Shown here piece by piece: positions 52,735-63,559 of a stretch of 64,000 bases of DNA. The position numbers were made by a program, and so were the translations under genes. Under the pieces are notes generated by a model. The model saw nothing but the letters and a program-made list of their open reading frames with translations, made no database searches and had not been told where the DNA came from. This stretch comes from an uncultured Bacteroidales bacterium (GTDB taxonomy: Bacteria; Bacteroidota; Bacteroidia; Bacteroidales; P3): contig ONQD01000005.1 of the NCBI GenBank assembly GCA_900319865.1, positions 124,001 through 188,000 on the forward strand. Reading direction: 5' to 3'. How positions within the stretch are numbered: position 1 is the stretch's first letter; each line of letters opens with the position of its first letter.

Positions 52735-55700
52735 TTATTTTGAAGGTAAGCGATGCAACACTTTGATAGAGACGGATTCGGGATTGTCGGTGAGAAGAAA
52801 CTGAGGGGAAAGCTCCACACAGCCCAGTCCGTCGATGAGCATGTGGCCTTTGGGGTCGGCAAGAAGGAGGGCGTTGCCTCCGGTGGGGGTGGGAGTATAG
52901 TCGTAGGGGGAGGCGGAACCCACAAGGATGGCTCCCTCGTTGAGACGTATATTGACATTGGCACGCATCTGCAGGCTACCGGTCAGGTATCGGCCCACTT
53001 CGAAAACCAGTGTTCCGCCACCGTGGGAGGCTATGTAGTCCAGCGCAAACTGGATGGATGAGGTGTTCATGGTGGTGCCGTTGCTCTTGCAACCGAAGAG
53101 GGAGGCCTTGTAGAGGGTAGACCCCTCGCTGGATGGGGTAGCGTTGTTTTGGGCGGTGATGAGGTCGGAGGTGGTGACGGAGGCGTCGATGCCCGAGAGG
53201 TTGTCGCGTGTGCCTTTCTGGTGGCGAGTGGAGATGGTTGAGTGTTGTTTTTTCAGCCCTGTTACATTGTTGGCAACGAGTTGGTAGGTGTTTGGATGAG
53301 GTTTTCTTTCATCAATCGTGGTGTGGCGGAGTGTGAGACCGTTGACATCGTCGGCCACGATGGCGGGACGGTAGTCGCTGTCTTCGACACGGAGGGTGAC
53401 ATTGTCGAGCGTGATGCTGTCGGTGTGGCGCAGGTAGAGTCCCCAGGCGGGGAGCTCTTTCCACATGGAGAATTCGGGGTAGCGTCGTTCCCATTCGGGG
53501 ATGGCGGCTAGCTGGTTTGGAGAGGTGCCGCGATAGGCGTAGGAGGTGTCGGTATGTCCAGGAAAGACTATCTCGGCATTCTGGAGAGTGAAGTTTTGTA
53601 TGCGCATGCCGGGAGTGCCGGAGATGACAGCGGGGGAGATGTTGCGGGGTTGGTCTTCGACGGGGCCTTCATAGGAGTATCCGGCATCGGGTTTGGAGAG
53701 GGGTACTTCGGCATAGAGGTTCTTGATGACGATGTTGCGGAGGCAGGCTTGCTGGGAGGGGTTGGTGTTGCGCGAGGCGAGCCGCAGGAAGAAGGGGTTG
53801 CCCGTGTTGATGCTGCGGAGGCTGTCGACAACAATGTCCTCGATGATAGCCCCGTCGACACTAGCGGCGGTGAAAGCGCTGCGGTAGGTGTCGTAAATGA
53901 GGATGTTGCGGAAACGGAAGTGTCGGAAGACGCCGCGTGTGACGGTGCCGAACTTGATACCGTTGGCACTGCTGCGGCCGACGCAATTCTCCACAAGGAT
54001 GTTCTCGGAGAGGCCGTCTTTGCTGTGGCTCTTGAAGCAGAAGGCATCGTCGGCAGCATCGTAGTTGCAGTTGCGTATGACGACATCACTGCAGTCCACG
54101 ATGTCCACACCGTCGTTGTTCCAGTAGCTTTTGCTGTCCACGGTTTGGTCTTCTATCAAAAGATGTCGGCACTGGTCGTACTGCTGGTTCCAGCTGGCGG
54201 GATTGCGGAGGGTGATGCCACGGACGGTGACATTTTCGCACTCGCGGAAGTGGATATTCTCGGGACGGTTGGTTTCGTTGGGGCGGTCGTATTTGAGGGG
54301 GTCTTGTATCAGTCCGAGGTGTATGAGGTTGACGGTGTTGTTGGCTACCTCCCAGCCACGGCAGTCGATGGTGCCTTTACCGGTGATGGAGATGTCGTGC
54401 TGTTTGACGGCAAAGAGGAGGGCTGTCCAGCGGCAGTAGGGGTCTTTGACGTAGTCGAAGGGGTTGAGCGAGCCGAGAAGGGTGGCACCGCTGTCGATAT
54501 GTAGGTTGACACCACTTTTGAGGTACAGCGAGCCGCTCATAAATTGTCCGGAGGGCATCCATACGGTGGTCTGCTTTCCGGTGCGGTGGTAGCGAGAGGA
54601 AGCACTGTCGATGGCTGCCTGGATGCTGTGGGTGTTGAGCGTCTGGCCATCGCCCACGGCACCGAAGTCGGTAATGTTGATGGGCTCGTCCTCTTGCTGA
54701 TTTGGTGTCGGGACAAGTATGTTGTCGAGAAACAATCCTATACGGTTCAGCACGGGGCAAGCACGGCAGCTGTCGAGGGTGATGCGGACTGCATGGGTGG
54801 TGCATAGGGGAGTTTGCAAAATGCGTTTATATCCTATAGTGGTGGCGGAAGTAAGACGTACCCACTGCCCTTGTTTCAGGGTTTCGACAGAGAAGTGTTC
54901 CACCCTTTGACCAAGGGGGATGTATTCCTGAATCATGACGCGGTTGAAGGTGATGTCGCTGTCGAAATGGAGCGTGATGTGGGCTTTACGGCAGGAGTCG
55001 GGGGCGGCCCAATAGGTGTGGAAACTGGTGTCGGTAAGGTGTTCGGGACGGAATCGGTTGCTCCGGGTATGAGATGCCTCGATTTTAGCCTGTTGAGCAA
55101 GGTCGTGGCCAAAGATGCTGTCCAGCGCGGAGCGGAATTCCACTAACCGCAGCGAGTCGGCATGGGGTATCAGTCCCCGTGTGTCGGGTGGCACATTGAG
55201 AAGCAACAGGGAGTTGCGTCCCACACTGGTGTAGTATATGCTTAGCAGTTCCTGCAAGCTTTTGGGCTGTTCGTTGGCGTGGTAGAACCAGCCCGGACGG
55301 ATGGAGACATCGGTCTCGGCGGGAATCCATACGGAGCCTTGCGGGTTGCCTTGGTTCAACATGTCCAGTGGAGGGGCACCCGCTCCGGGGGTATATCCTG
55401 TCGTGTCGAGGAGCGACCAACAGGTCTCGCCGTTCACGCCCTGTTCGTTGCCCATCCAGTGGCAACCGGGACCCACATCGCTGAAGATTAAAGCCTGGGG
55501 CTGGAGCTTGGCAACGGTGGCATTGAAGAGTGTCCAATCATACTGCTGTTTGCGCCCGGACGGGCCTTCACCGTTGGCTCCGTCAAACCACTGCTCGAAG
55601 ATGTCGCCGTAGTTGCTGAGTGCATGATGCAGGGTTTTGCGGAATGTCTCGTTATAGCGTTATAGGCGGGTGTGCCGTAGTCGGGGGCGTTGCGGTCCCA

Positions 55701-56138
55701 TGGGGAGATGTAAACGCCCATCTTGACACCCGCCTCACGGCAGGCTTGGGAGAGGTCGCGCAGTACATCGCCCTGACCGTTGCGCCACTGGCTGTAGGCG
55801 ACAGTATGAGTGCTGGCAGGATTGGGCCACAGACAGAAACCGTCGTGGTGTTTGGCGGTGAGAATGACACCTTTCATGCCGGCTGCTTTGGCTGTGGCCG
55901 CCCATTGGCGGCAGTCGAGGGCGGTGGGATTGAAGATGTCTTCGGGCTCGGTACCCTCGCCCCACTCAAGGCCGGAGAAGGTGTTGGGGCCGAAGTGGCA
56001 GAACATGTTGGTCTCCATGCGCTGCCAGCGGAGCTGAGCAGGTGTCGGGCAGGGGCCATATGGTGCCGGAGGCTTTACGGTGGCGCAACCGTACAGCAGT
56101 AGTATCGATGCTATCAAGGGAAATAGGGTTCTGCTCAT
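52735..56138 (-). pseudogene. GH29 fucosidase - discoidin-like - GH28 multidomain glycosidase, frameshifted by an 8-bp tandem duplication
   Basis: The ATG at 56138 starts a lipoprotein signal (MSRTLFPLIASILLLYGC). Residues 30-160 are a GH29 alpha-L-fucosidase N-terminal half (MFCHFGPNTFSGLEWGEG, KHHDGFCLWP). The frame breaks at 55650-55665, where CGTTATAG is duplicated in tandem. Removing one copy gives a continuous ~1131-residue protein. The second part contains the nucleophile motif EQWFDGANGEG, an F5/8 (discoidin)-like domain, a GH28 polygalacturonase-like parallel beta-helix (NNDGVDIVD, DDAFCFKSHS) and a C-terminal incomplete second helix. The two pieces are 55658-56138 and 52735-55657. 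It could be a recent mutation or a reversible phase switch. The operon runs from 59062 to 51208. Confidence 0.85.
55650..55665 (-). repeat. 8-bp tandem duplication that shifts the frame
   Basis: CGTTATAG is present twice in direct tandem (55650-55657 and 55658-55665, plus-strand orientation). The frames of the two halves are joined exactly by deleting one unit (8 mod 3 = 2, consistent with the frame change). Confidence 0.9.
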
Positions 56139-56195
56139 ATGACAAGGGTTTGTTATTCGTTGATACGTTTAACGGATCGCAACATATCATCCACT

Positions 56196-58667
56196 TCATT
56201 TTCCATACTCAACAGTGATTTTGACGTTTGAAAGGGTGGTACTGCTTCCGGGAAGCCAGTCTTTTGCGGAACTGGGAGGATGCAGGGTTATCTTCAGCGT
56301 GTTGACTTTTGTGGCGCTGAGGGGGAACTCTTTGGTGACGCTCACATGCCTTCCTTTGGAGTAGTTGCGATAGAGGGGTTCGTCATACACGTTTTCGTTG
56401 TCGCCCGAGAAGATGAAGCCTAGGCTATGGAATTGTTCCATACTCATGTCGCCATCCACAGTGGCATCGGCTTCGACTGTCACACGCACTGTGCTGAATC
56501 CTTGACAGGCTCGCAACTGTGTGAGGGGAAGAACGGTCTGTTCCCTGTAGGAGGACTCGTCGTCGGGTGTGACACTCAGGATATTGTTATCGGAGAGATA
56601 GATGTTTGCTGTGGTGTATTGGAGATTGTTGACAGGATGTGCAGTAAGATGGTTGGTTAGATAGGTGTAGGAATAGAGGTAGCGCAACAGTTCCATTTGT
56701 CGCTGACAGGTGCGGAGTGCAGCGGTGTCGGCGCAAGGGTGCAGGGTCAGGTCGGGAGCAATGGTGTAGAATTCTTCGGACAGGAAACTGTTGGCAGGCT
56801 GATAATAATAGTTGTGGAAGACAATATTCTGAATCATGTGGATGTAATTCACCACAACAAGCGTCTTCGGCGAGGGGCCGAGTCCGTCGCCCAACCAATG
56901 GACAGTGGAATGGGCTGGCAACCCGTAGTGAGTGGTGAGGAGGCTGTAGAGCGCAGGGGCGATGTCATTGTGGGTGACTGTGTGTGAGAAGACGGCAGGG
57001 CGGTGGATGAGCGGGGACCAGAGTATGAGTGGCACATGATGCGCGGAGAGGTTGTCGCCTGTCTTGCGGCCTGAGGCGTGGTCGCCGGTAATGACAAAGA
57101 GAGTGTTTTCGTATCCGGGTAGGCTACGATAGCAGTTTATGAAACGTCTCAGGCAGTCGTCGGTGAAAAGGCATGCAGGAAGGATTTCTGCCAGCCTTTC
57201 GCACGAAGGGGGAAGAACCAGGCGGGCAGCGCGATGTTCATATTCTTTTTGCAAATCTTTGTCCTGCAAGCGCAGCGTTTCATGCATTGTCATGGTAGTG
57301 ACCAGCGAAAGATGAGGGGTAGCGTGAGCTTGACGGGAGAAAGCTTTCAAGTCTTGGAATGTCCGGACAAAGAGTGTGTCGTCGTGGTAGCCCCACCAGT
57401 TGTCGGTGTTGCGGGAAGGGGAGGCGGTAAAGTCTTCAAAAATGGGGGAAAGGTAGTCAATGCGCTGGGCTGTGAGGTACTCGTAGATGCAGTCGAAATG
57501 GAAGTCGCCCGCATAATAGGCGCGGGTGTTGTAGCCCGCCGATTTCAAGAGAGAGAAAAGGCTGTTGTGGTCGGGCATGACACCGAACTGGAAGCTTCGG
57601 GGACCGCCTGCCGAGCCGATGATGGCGGGTACAGCACCGTAGCTGCGCGTGGTGGTGGAGAGGCAGTTGCGCCAATAGAGGCCTGTAGCAGCCAGCGAAT
57701 CTACAAAGGGCATGGCATGCGACTCCATTATCTCGTCGCCCAACGATTCGACAAGGATGATGACGATATTGGGTGGGGTGGCACTGGTGTGGAAGTAGGG
57801 GGCAAGAAAGGTATCGGCTGGCGTGGTGCGTTCCAAGGGGTAGAGCGGGTCGATGGGGGTGCCCCATTCGGGATGGGTAGCAAGGAGCTCGGAGATATAC
57901 TGCCCGTTGTATTCAATTGCGTCGCCGTTTTCCTGATTGAGACGAGACTGGTGGACATACACGCGGCAGTCTTCGACCAGATACAGGGTTTTGTTGAGGA
58001 TATATTGACGATATCTGTCCTCTACCAAATGCGACATCTTGAATATGAGCGAGAGCACTATCAACAGCCCGACCACTGCCGCCACCGCCCACACGGCACG
58101 CGAGGGATGATTGGCCCGCCACAGGGAGAGGACTGTAAGTCCTCCTGTCACAACCACTACTATCACAATGGGTAGAACCACTCCCATGGCTCCTTTTATC
58201 GCCAAGACGGTTTCGCTGAGCGGGCGTGCCATCAGCTCGCAGCCTAACAGGAACCCGTTGTGTGCCACATAGAGGGAAAGACCTAGTTCCGACAAAAGCA
58301 ATACTGCATACAGCACCGCTGTTGTCACAATAGCCGCACGTTCAGAGAACAGTCGTATCAAGAAGAATAGGATTCCAATAATCAGGGCTTCCCACGAAAC
58401 AACGATTAAGTTATACACCAAGGCATTGACCCAAATCTGACCGCTGACGGCATCCGTACCCATTGTGGAAAGTTCCACTGCTTTGAGAATTACCATGGCA
58501 AGCATGTATATGCCGACGATGGCCAAGTAAGGGGGCAGGGATGATAAGAGATTTTGTTTGGGGGAAGTGTGGCACCCGGGTAAATCGGGGCGGCCCGGCA
58601 TATGAAAGGTCTGATTGTCGGGTTTGCGTTTGAAGAGAGTGTCTCTGAGGTGCGTGGAGGGTGTCAT
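56196..58667 (-). CDS. Membrane alkaline-phosphatase-fold transferase (LTA synthase/phosphoethanolamine-transferase-like)
   Basis: 823 residues. About five N-terminal membrane segments (45-205) are followed by a periplasmic sulfatase/alkaline-phosphatase-fold domain. Metal-site motifs are VIILVESLGDE (about 300), nucleophile Thr in STTTRSYGAV and GDHASG (about 540). Such proteins modify lipids or glycans with phosphoglycerol or phosphoethanolamine, or hydrolyse sulfate. The start ATG overlaps the thioesterase stop (ATGA, 58664-58667). It is 57 bp from the downstream glycosidase. An internal Met (MPGRPDLPGC, residue 23) is an alternative start. The substrate is not predictable. Confidence 0.85.
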   Translation of the reverse strand: MTPSTHLRDTLFKRKPDNQTFHMPGRPDLPGCHTSPKQNLLSSLPPYLAIVGIYMLAMVILKAVELSTMGTDAVSGQIWVNALVYNLIVVSWEALIIGILFFLIRLFSERAAIVTTAVLYAVLLLSELGLSLYVAHNGFLLGCELMARPLSETVLAIKGAMGVVLPIVIVVVVTGGLTVLSLWRANHPSRAVWAVAAVVGLLIVLSLIFKMSHLVEDRYRQYILNKTLYLVEDCRVYVHQSRLNQENGDAIEYNGQYISELLATHPEWGTPIDPLYPLERTTPADTFLAPYFHTSATPPNIVIILVESLGDEIMESHAMPFVDSLAATGLYWRNCLSTTTRSYGAVPAIIGSAGGPRSFQFGVMPDHNSLFSLLKSAGYNTRAYYAGDFHFDCIYEYLTAQRIDYLSPIFEDFTASPSRNTDNWWGYHDDTLFVRTFQDLKAFSRQAHATPHLSLVTTMTMHETLRLQDKDLQKEYEHRAARLVLPPSCERLAEILPACLFTDDCLRRFINCYRSLPGYENTLFVITGDHASGRKTGDNLSAHHVPLILWSPLIHRPAVFSHTVTHNDIAPALYSLLTTHYGLPAHSTVHWLGDGLGPSPKTLVVVNYIHMIQNIVFHNYYYQPANSFLSEEFYTIAPDLTLHPCADTAALRTCQRQMELLRYLYSYTYLTNHLTAHPVNNLQYTTANIYLSDNNILSVTPDDESSYREQTVLPLTQLRACQGFSTVRVTVEADATVDGDMSMEQFHSLGFIFSGDNENVYDEPLYRNYSKGRHVSVTKEFPLSATKVNTLKITLHPPSSAKDWLPGSSTTLSNVKITVEYGK

Positions 58668-59062
58668 CGGGGTGATTGCTTCGCCTTGTTCTCTGTATTG
58701 GCCTGAAACTTGGCATTATCTACAATGAAGCGTTCGTGTTGACCTTCGCCGATAAGACCGCAGGAGTCGTAGGCTTTGACTTCGAAGAGCAAGCGGCGGC
58801 GGTCCACCTCGATCAATTTGCTGTCGCACCATACTTCCATACCGATGGGGGTGGCGGAGCAGTGGCTGACATTGATGTGTGTGCCCACGGTGCTTTGGCC
58901 TTCGGGCAGGAGTGGGGCGACGCTTTCGGCACAGGTCTTCTCCATCAGGGCAATCATCATGGGAGTGGCAAACACCTGGGCCAGACCGCTGCCCACGCGG
59001 TCGGCGGTCATCTGGTCGGTGACAGTTTGCCGCAACTGGTTGTTTATTCCAGGAGTAATCAT
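58664..59062 (-). CDS. Hotdog-fold acyl-CoA thioesterase (fluoroacetyl-CoA thioesterase-like)
   Basis: 132 residues from the ATG at 59062 (MITPGINNQLRQTVTDQMTA). Upstream in-frame codons (59107) encode a non-family stretch and are rejected. The hotdog-type pattern FATPMMIALMEKTCAESVAPLL, then VGTHINVSHCSATPIG and the C-terminal strand FEVKAYDSCGLIGEGQHERFIV are like small thioesterases of the FlK type. It probably hydrolyses a short-chain acyl-CoA. First gene of the operon, with the transferase gene overlapping as ATGA. Confidence 0.87.
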   Translation of the reverse strand: MITPGINNQLRQTVTDQMTADRVGSGLAQVFATPMMIALMEKTCAESVAPLLPEGQSTVGTHINVSHCSATPIGMEVWCDSKLIEVDRRRLLFEVKAYDSCGLIGEGQHERFIVDNAKFQANTENKAKQSPR

Positions 59063-59156
59063 ATTTGATTCGTTAATATGTGAATGTGTTAATTCGTTAG
59101 TGGCCAACGGAGCAGCGATTCACGCATTAATGCATTCACACGTTTAAATATTCTGT

Positions 59157-61358
59157 TTAGTGTCCAAAGTCGGTGAGGAACTTGATGCGCATTAGGCGTA
59201 TTTCCTCGTGGGTGTAGTCTTCGTCGTCTTCAAATTCCTCGTAGGCTTGCTCTAAATCGCCCGACTCCGACTGGCGCCAGTAGTCCATAAGCACTTCCTG
59301 GTGGTCCTGCTCGATGTTCTCATCGATATAGTAGTCGATATTCAGTTTTGTGCCGGAAGAAATGATGCGTTCCATTTCGGCCAGCAGTTCGTCGAGGGTG
59401 AGGCCTTTGCCCCGCGCTATATCGTCAAGTGATTTGCGGCGGTCGATAGATTGGATGATATAGATTTTGTTCTCGCTGCGGCGGGCCGCACTATGCACCA
59501 CTATGTCCTGTGGACGTTCTATGTCGTTTTGGTCGACGTAGTTCTTGATTAGTTGCACAAAGGGTTCGCCGTATTTCTGTGCTTTGGCGATGCCAACTCC
59601 GGTGCAACGGCTCAGTTCCTCTACGGTGCAGGGATATTGGATGGTCATATCCTTGATAGAGCGGTCTTCGAAGATGACGTGCAGAGGCAGTTTCTGGTGC
59701 TGTGCAATGGATTTGAGAAGACTCTTGAGTTGGGTGTAGAGAGCCTCGTCGCCGGCGGCGGCACCACTACCGGTAAGTGTGGCTTCTTCATCGTCCTCGC
59801 TTGAGGGGTTGCTGTAGTCGTGGTCGCAAGTAACGTAGACTTCAAAGGGTTTTTTGATAAACTTATGTCCCGCCGGGGTGAGTTTCAGCACGCCGAATTG
59901 TTCTATCTCCTTGGTAAGGAGTTTCAGGAACAGTGCCTGCCTCAATACAGCGTTCCAGAACAAGGGGTCGTGGTCGGTACCTTGGCCCCACTGCTCAAGA
60001 GCATCGTGATGGTAAATCTTGGTATTGTTGTTTTTACGACCCAGCATCACGTCCACAATGTCCTTGGCCTTGAAAGCCTGTTTGGTGGCGAGGATGGTTT
60101 CGAGAGCATACTGCATTTCTTCGCGTGCAGGAACACGGGGTTTGGGGTGGAGACAATTGTCGCAGTTGCCGCAGTTCTCGGCTGGGTAGTCTTCGCCGAA
60201 ATAGCGCAGTAGGTTCAGTCGTCTGCAGGCCGAAGATTCGGCGTAGCTCACTACCTCCTGGACCAACTGTTGGGCCATCTCCTGTTCTGTTATGTTTTTG
60301 TCGGTGAAGAATTTGTAGAGTCTTTCGATGTCGTGCTCAGAATAGAAGGCAATGCATTGTCCCTCGCCTCCGTCGCGACCAGCACGACCGGTTTCCTGAT
60401 AGTATCCTTCAAGGCTTTTGGGTATATCATAGTGTATGACAAACCGCACATCGGGCTTGTCAATACCCATACCGAAAGCAATAGTGGCCACAATCACGTT
60501 CACCTCCTCCATGAGAAATTTATCCTGATTTTCGGCCCTTACTTTATTATCGAGGCCAGCGTGGTAGGGTAGGGCTTTGATGCCATTGAGTTGCAAGAGT
60601 TCGGCCAAGTCCTCCACACGCTTGCGCGTGAGGCAATAGATGATGCCGCTTTTCCCCTCGTTTTGACGAATGAATTTCACAATCTCCTTGTGCAGTTCTA
60701 CGGGGCTATCGGGTTTGTGGCGTACCTCGTAGTAAAGGTTGGGGCGGTTGAACGAAGAGATGAAAAGTTTGGCATGTTCCATTTTCAGGTTTTTGATAAT
60801 GTCCTGTTGCACCTTGGGAGTGGCCGAAGCCGTGAGGGCAAGGATAGGAGCATGGCAGTTGATGGAGTCTATGGCGTCGCGCAGACGGCGGTATTCGGGG
60901 CGGAAATCGTGACCCCATTCCGATATGCAATGAGCTTCATCGATAGCGAAGAAAGAGATGGGCAGTTGTTTCATAAATTCGACAGTATCCTCTTTCGAAA
61001 GGGTTTCGGGAGCCACATAGAGCAGCTTGGTGCCGCCCTTCAGCAGGTCGTCTTTCACTTCTTTGGTTTGAAGTTTGGAGAGGGAGGAGTTGAGGAAGTG
61101 GGCCACACATTCCTGACCGGCAGTGTAGCGGACGGCATCTACCTGGTTTTTCATAAGCGCAATAAGGGGAGAAACGACAATTGCGGTGCCTTCGCGTATC
61201 ATGGCCGGCAGCTGGTAGCAAAGAGACTTGCCTCCGCCGGTGGGCATGATAACAAAGGTGTCGTGGCCGTCTAATATGCTGTTTATGATAGCCTCTTGTT
61301 CGCCTTTGAAATTATCAAAGCCAAATATTTCCTTTAACTTTGTCTGCAAATCTGTCAT
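59157..61358 (-). CDS. recQ: ATP-dependent DNA helicase RecQ
   Basis: 733 residues. Walker A is TGGGKS (about 42-47), the DEAH box DEAHCISEWGHDFRPEY (about 139-155), the zinc site CRRLNLLRYFGEDYP ... CGNCDNC (about 375-400). A winged-helix RQC domain and a C-terminal HRDC-like region (near 590) follow, and a ~70-residue acidic tail ends the protein. RecQ unwinds DNA in recombinational repair. The promoter box TAACTTTG is on the minus strand at 61389-61396, back to back with the kdsD promoter. Confidence 0.95.
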   Translation of the reverse strand: MTDLQTKLKEIFGFDNFKGEQEAIINSILDGHDTFVIMPTGGGKSLCYQLPAMIREGTAIVVSPLIALMKNQVDAVRYTAGQECVAHFLNSSLSKLQTKEVKDDLLKGGTKLLYVAPETLSKEDTVEFMKQLPISFFAIDEAHCISEWGHDFRPEYRRLRDAIDSINCHAPILALTASATPKVQQDIIKNLKMEHAKLFISSFNRPNLYYEVRHKPDSPVELHKEIVKFIRQNEGKSGIIYCLTRKRVEDLAELLQLNGIKALPYHAGLDNKVRAENQDKFLMEEVNVIVATIAFGMGIDKPDVRFVIHYDIPKSLEGYYQETGRAGRDGGEGQCIAFYSEHDIERLYKFFTDKNITEQEMAQQLVQEVVSYAESSACRRLNLLRYFGEDYPAENCGNCDNCLHPKPRVPAREEMQYALETILATKQAFKAKDIVDVMLGRKNNNTKIYHHDALEQWGQGTDHDPLFWNAVLRQALFLKLLTKEIEQFGVLKLTPAGHKFIKKPFEVYVTCDHDYSNPSSEDDEEATLTGSGAAAGDEALYTQLKSLLKSIAQHQKLPLHVIFEDRSIKDMTIQYPCTVEELSRCTGVGIAKAQKYGEPFVQLIKNYVDQNDIERPQDIVVHSAARRSENKIYIIQSIDRRKSLDDIARGKGLTLDELLAEMERIISSGTKLNIDYYIDENIEQDHQEVLMDYWRQSESGDLEQAYEEFEDDEDYTHEEIRLMRIKFLTDFGH

Positions 61359-61375
61359 AATTCAAAAAAAACATG

Positions 61376-61383
61376 TATTTTTG
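61376..61383 (+). promoter_or_regulatory. -7 box of kdsD
   Basis: TATTTTTG, 48 nt upstream of the TTG start. It overlaps the region of the divergent recQ promoter. Confidence 0.6.
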
Positions 61384-61388
61384 CAATT

Positions 61389-61396
61389 CAAAGTTA
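61389..61396 (-). promoter_or_regulatory. -7 box of recQ
   Basis: TAACTTTG on the minus strand, 30 nt upstream of the ATG at 61358. Confidence 0.55.
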
Positions 61397-61431
61397 GGAA
61401 AAAAATTTCAATTAATTAAAAAAAATCTCCT

Positions 61432-62403
61432 TTGAAGTCAAGAGAAGAAATTCAGGATATTGCAATTCAAGTTATTGCAGATGAAAAAAAAGCTGTGTCC
61501 GGTCTCGAAAAGCAGATAGATAATGGCTTTTATGAAGCTGTTGAAACGATTTTTTCCACTTCCGGCAGAGTTATTATTACGGGCATTGGCAAGAGTGCAA
61601 ACATAGCAGCAAAGATGGTCTCAACATTTAACAGTACGGGTACTCCGGCACTGTTTATGCATGCCGCTGATGCCATGCACGGGGATTTGGGTATGATTCG
61701 CCCGGACGATGTGGTGGTTTGTATCTCCAAAAGCGGTAATACCCCTGAAATCAAGGTTCTGATGCCTTTGATTAAGAGTTTCGGCAACCCTCTTATCGCC
61801 ATTGTGGGCAATACCGACTCATTCCTGGCCCGTGAGGCCGATATCGTGCTAGGCACCGAGGTGGAAAGCGAAGCTGCCCCCCTCCGGTTGGCTCCTACTT
61901 GCAGCACCACTGCCCAGTTGGTTATGGGCGATGCTCTGGCTATGGCATTGGTGGCTTGCCGGGATTTCACCCATCGCGATTTTGCCCGTTGTCACCCCGG
62001 CGGAGCATTGGGCAAACAGTTATATATGCGCGTCAGCGACCTCTATACCCAGAATGAACGGCCCCTTGTGTCGCCCGATGCCTCCATCCGCGACACTATA
62101 CTTGAGATGACCTGTCGTAGACTTGGATGCACTGTGGTGGCCGACAGCGACGGCAGCATACGCGGCATTGTCACCGATGGTGACCTTCGCCGCATGCTCA
62201 AGGCCAATTCGTCGGTCGACCAGCTTACGGCCGCCGATATCATGTCGCCCAATCCCAAACGTATTCTTTATAATCGATATGCCGAGGAAGCTCTCCACAT
62301 GATGCAGGCCAACAGCATTACGCAACTGGTGGTGGTTGACGAGAACGATGCCTATCTGGGTGTGTTGCATCTCCACGATATCCTGCGTGAAGGGATTGAA
62401 TAG
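61432..62403 (+). CDS. kdsD: Arabinose-5-phosphate isomerase KdsD (TTG start)
   Basis: 323 residues. A SIS domain (about 35-170, with [13 protein letters not shown] and AMHGDLGMI) is followed by two CBS domains (200-323). It interconverts ribulose-5-phosphate and arabinose-5-phosphate, the first step of Kdo synthesis for lipopolysaccharide. The start is TTG at 61432, because no ATG precedes the domain. lptB follows after 53 bp in the same direction, tying Kdo synthesis to LPS export. Confidence 0.93.
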   Translation: MKSREEIQDIAIQVIADEKKAVSGLEKQIDNGFYEAVETIFSTSGRVIITGIGKSANIAAKMVSTFNSTGTPALFMHAADAMHGDLGMIRPDDVVVCISKSGNTPEIKVLMPLIKSFGNPLIAIVGNTDSFLAREADIVLGTEVESEAAPLRLAPTCSTTAQLVMGDALAMALVACRDFTHRDFARCHPGGALGKQLYMRVSDLYTQNERPLVSPDASIRDTILEMTCRRLGCTVVADSDGSIRGIVTDGDLRRMLKANSSVDQLTAADIMSPNPKRILYNRYAEEALHMMQANSITQLVVVDENDAYLGVLHLHDILREGIE

Positions 62404-62456
62404 CCCTATTGCTTTTTTTTAGAATCCGAAGTAAACAAACACGAAATATACTACCC

Positions 62457-63212
62457 ATGGAACTGAGAACCGAGAACGTAGTGAAAATATATCGTTCGCG
62501 CACTGTCGTGAAAGAGGTGAGCGTAAATGTGAGACAGGGCGAAATTGTGGGACTGCTGGGCCCGAACGGTGCTGGCAAAACCACCACATTCTATATGATA
62601 GTCGGCATTATAAAACCCTATTCGGGCAAGGTTTATCTGGATGATATGGAAATCACACGCATGCCTATGTACCGCCGTGCCCAGTTGGGAGTTGGCTATC
62701 TGGCACAGGAGGCTTCCGTATTCCGTCAGATGACGGTGGAAAATAACATTATGGCCATTCTTGAATTCCGCAAAGACCTCACGGTGGAGCAACGGCGCGA
62801 GAAATTGGAATCCCTGATTTCTGAGTTCGGTCTTGAAAAGATACGTCGCAGTAAAGGCATCCAGCTTTCCGGTGGTGAACGCCGACGTACCGAGATTGCC
62901 CGCGCCCTCGCCAACGACCCCAAATTCCTCCTCCTTGACGAGCCTTTTGCCGGTGTGGACCCCATTGCAGTGCAGGATATTCAGGATATCGTCGCGCACC
63001 TTAAGGATCGCAATATCGGCATCCTCATCACCGACCACAATGTCCACGAAACGCTCAGCATCACCGACCGCGCCTATCTGCTCTACGAAGGCAGAGTGCT
63101 TCATCACGGCACCCCTGAGGAGATGGCAGCTGACCCTGATGTGCGTGAGAAATACCTGGGTCGTGACTTTGAACTCCGCCGCGCCAATACCCGCGCTCTC
63201 AATGCCGAGTGA
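62457..63212 (+). CDS. lptB: LPS export ABC transporter ATP-binding protein LptB
   Basis: 251 residues from the ATG at 62457 ([12 protein letters not shown]). An in-frame TTG further upstream is less likely. Walker A is GPNGAGKT, the signature [15 protein letters not shown] and Walker [20 protein letters not shown], with the switch His in [10 protein letters not shown]. This is the cytoplasmic ATPase of the Lpt machine that pulls lipopolysaccharide from the inner membrane with LptFG. It is downstream of kdsD and probably in one transcription unit. Family assignment is firm; no other lpt genes are in the window. Confidence 0.95.
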   Translation: MELRTENVVKIYRSRTVVKEVSVNVRQGEIVGLLGPNGAGKTTTFYMIVGIIKPYSGKVYLDDMEITRMPMYRRAQLGVGYLAQEASVFRQMTVENNIMAILEFRKDLTVEQRREKLESLISEFGLEKIRRSKGIQLSGGERRRTEIARALANDPKFLLLDEPFAGVDPIAVQDIQDIVAHLKDRNIGILITDHNVHETLSITDRAYLLYEGRVLHHGTPEEMAADPDVREKYLGRDFELRRANTRALNAE

Positions 63213-63559
63213 TACGTTGAGAACCTAACGTTGTAGGTTTGCTGTAGGTTCGCTCTACCTTCGCTCTAGGTCCGCCCCCCGGAGCGAACCTAAGGCGAAC
63301 CCCAAAGGGAGCTTCAATGGGATTGGAAACTCCCAGCGCTTCAGCTACAGTTCCATTCACCCCCAATCGGTCATTTGTGTTTACCTCCGTTGAGGCACCC
63401 CTAAAGAAGGTTTTCGAACTGTAGCAACTGTAGCGTAGCATCCGCCACGTCGAGATGTCCACTGAATCTGGAAAAGACAGTACGGGACTTCTTTAACTCA
63501 CCTCAATGGGACTTAAACAGAGCTAAAAAATGAAAAGTCGGCCTAATGACCGATTAGGG
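63213..63559. other. Intergenic region after lptB with inverted repeats and dispersed-repeat cores
   Basis: The arms TAGGTTCGCTC (63245-63255) and GAGCGAACCTA (63282-63292) are an exact 11-bp inverted pair, with GTTCGCTCT-like copies between them. It may terminate lptB. The region also holds the AATGACCGATT-type core inverted at 63361-63374 and a full copy at 63533-63561. No gene is supported. Confidence 0.6.

Noticed and set aside
53554..54504. 316-residue open frame antisense to the GH28 part
   Set aside because: Featureless; it lies opposite clear GH28 motifs.
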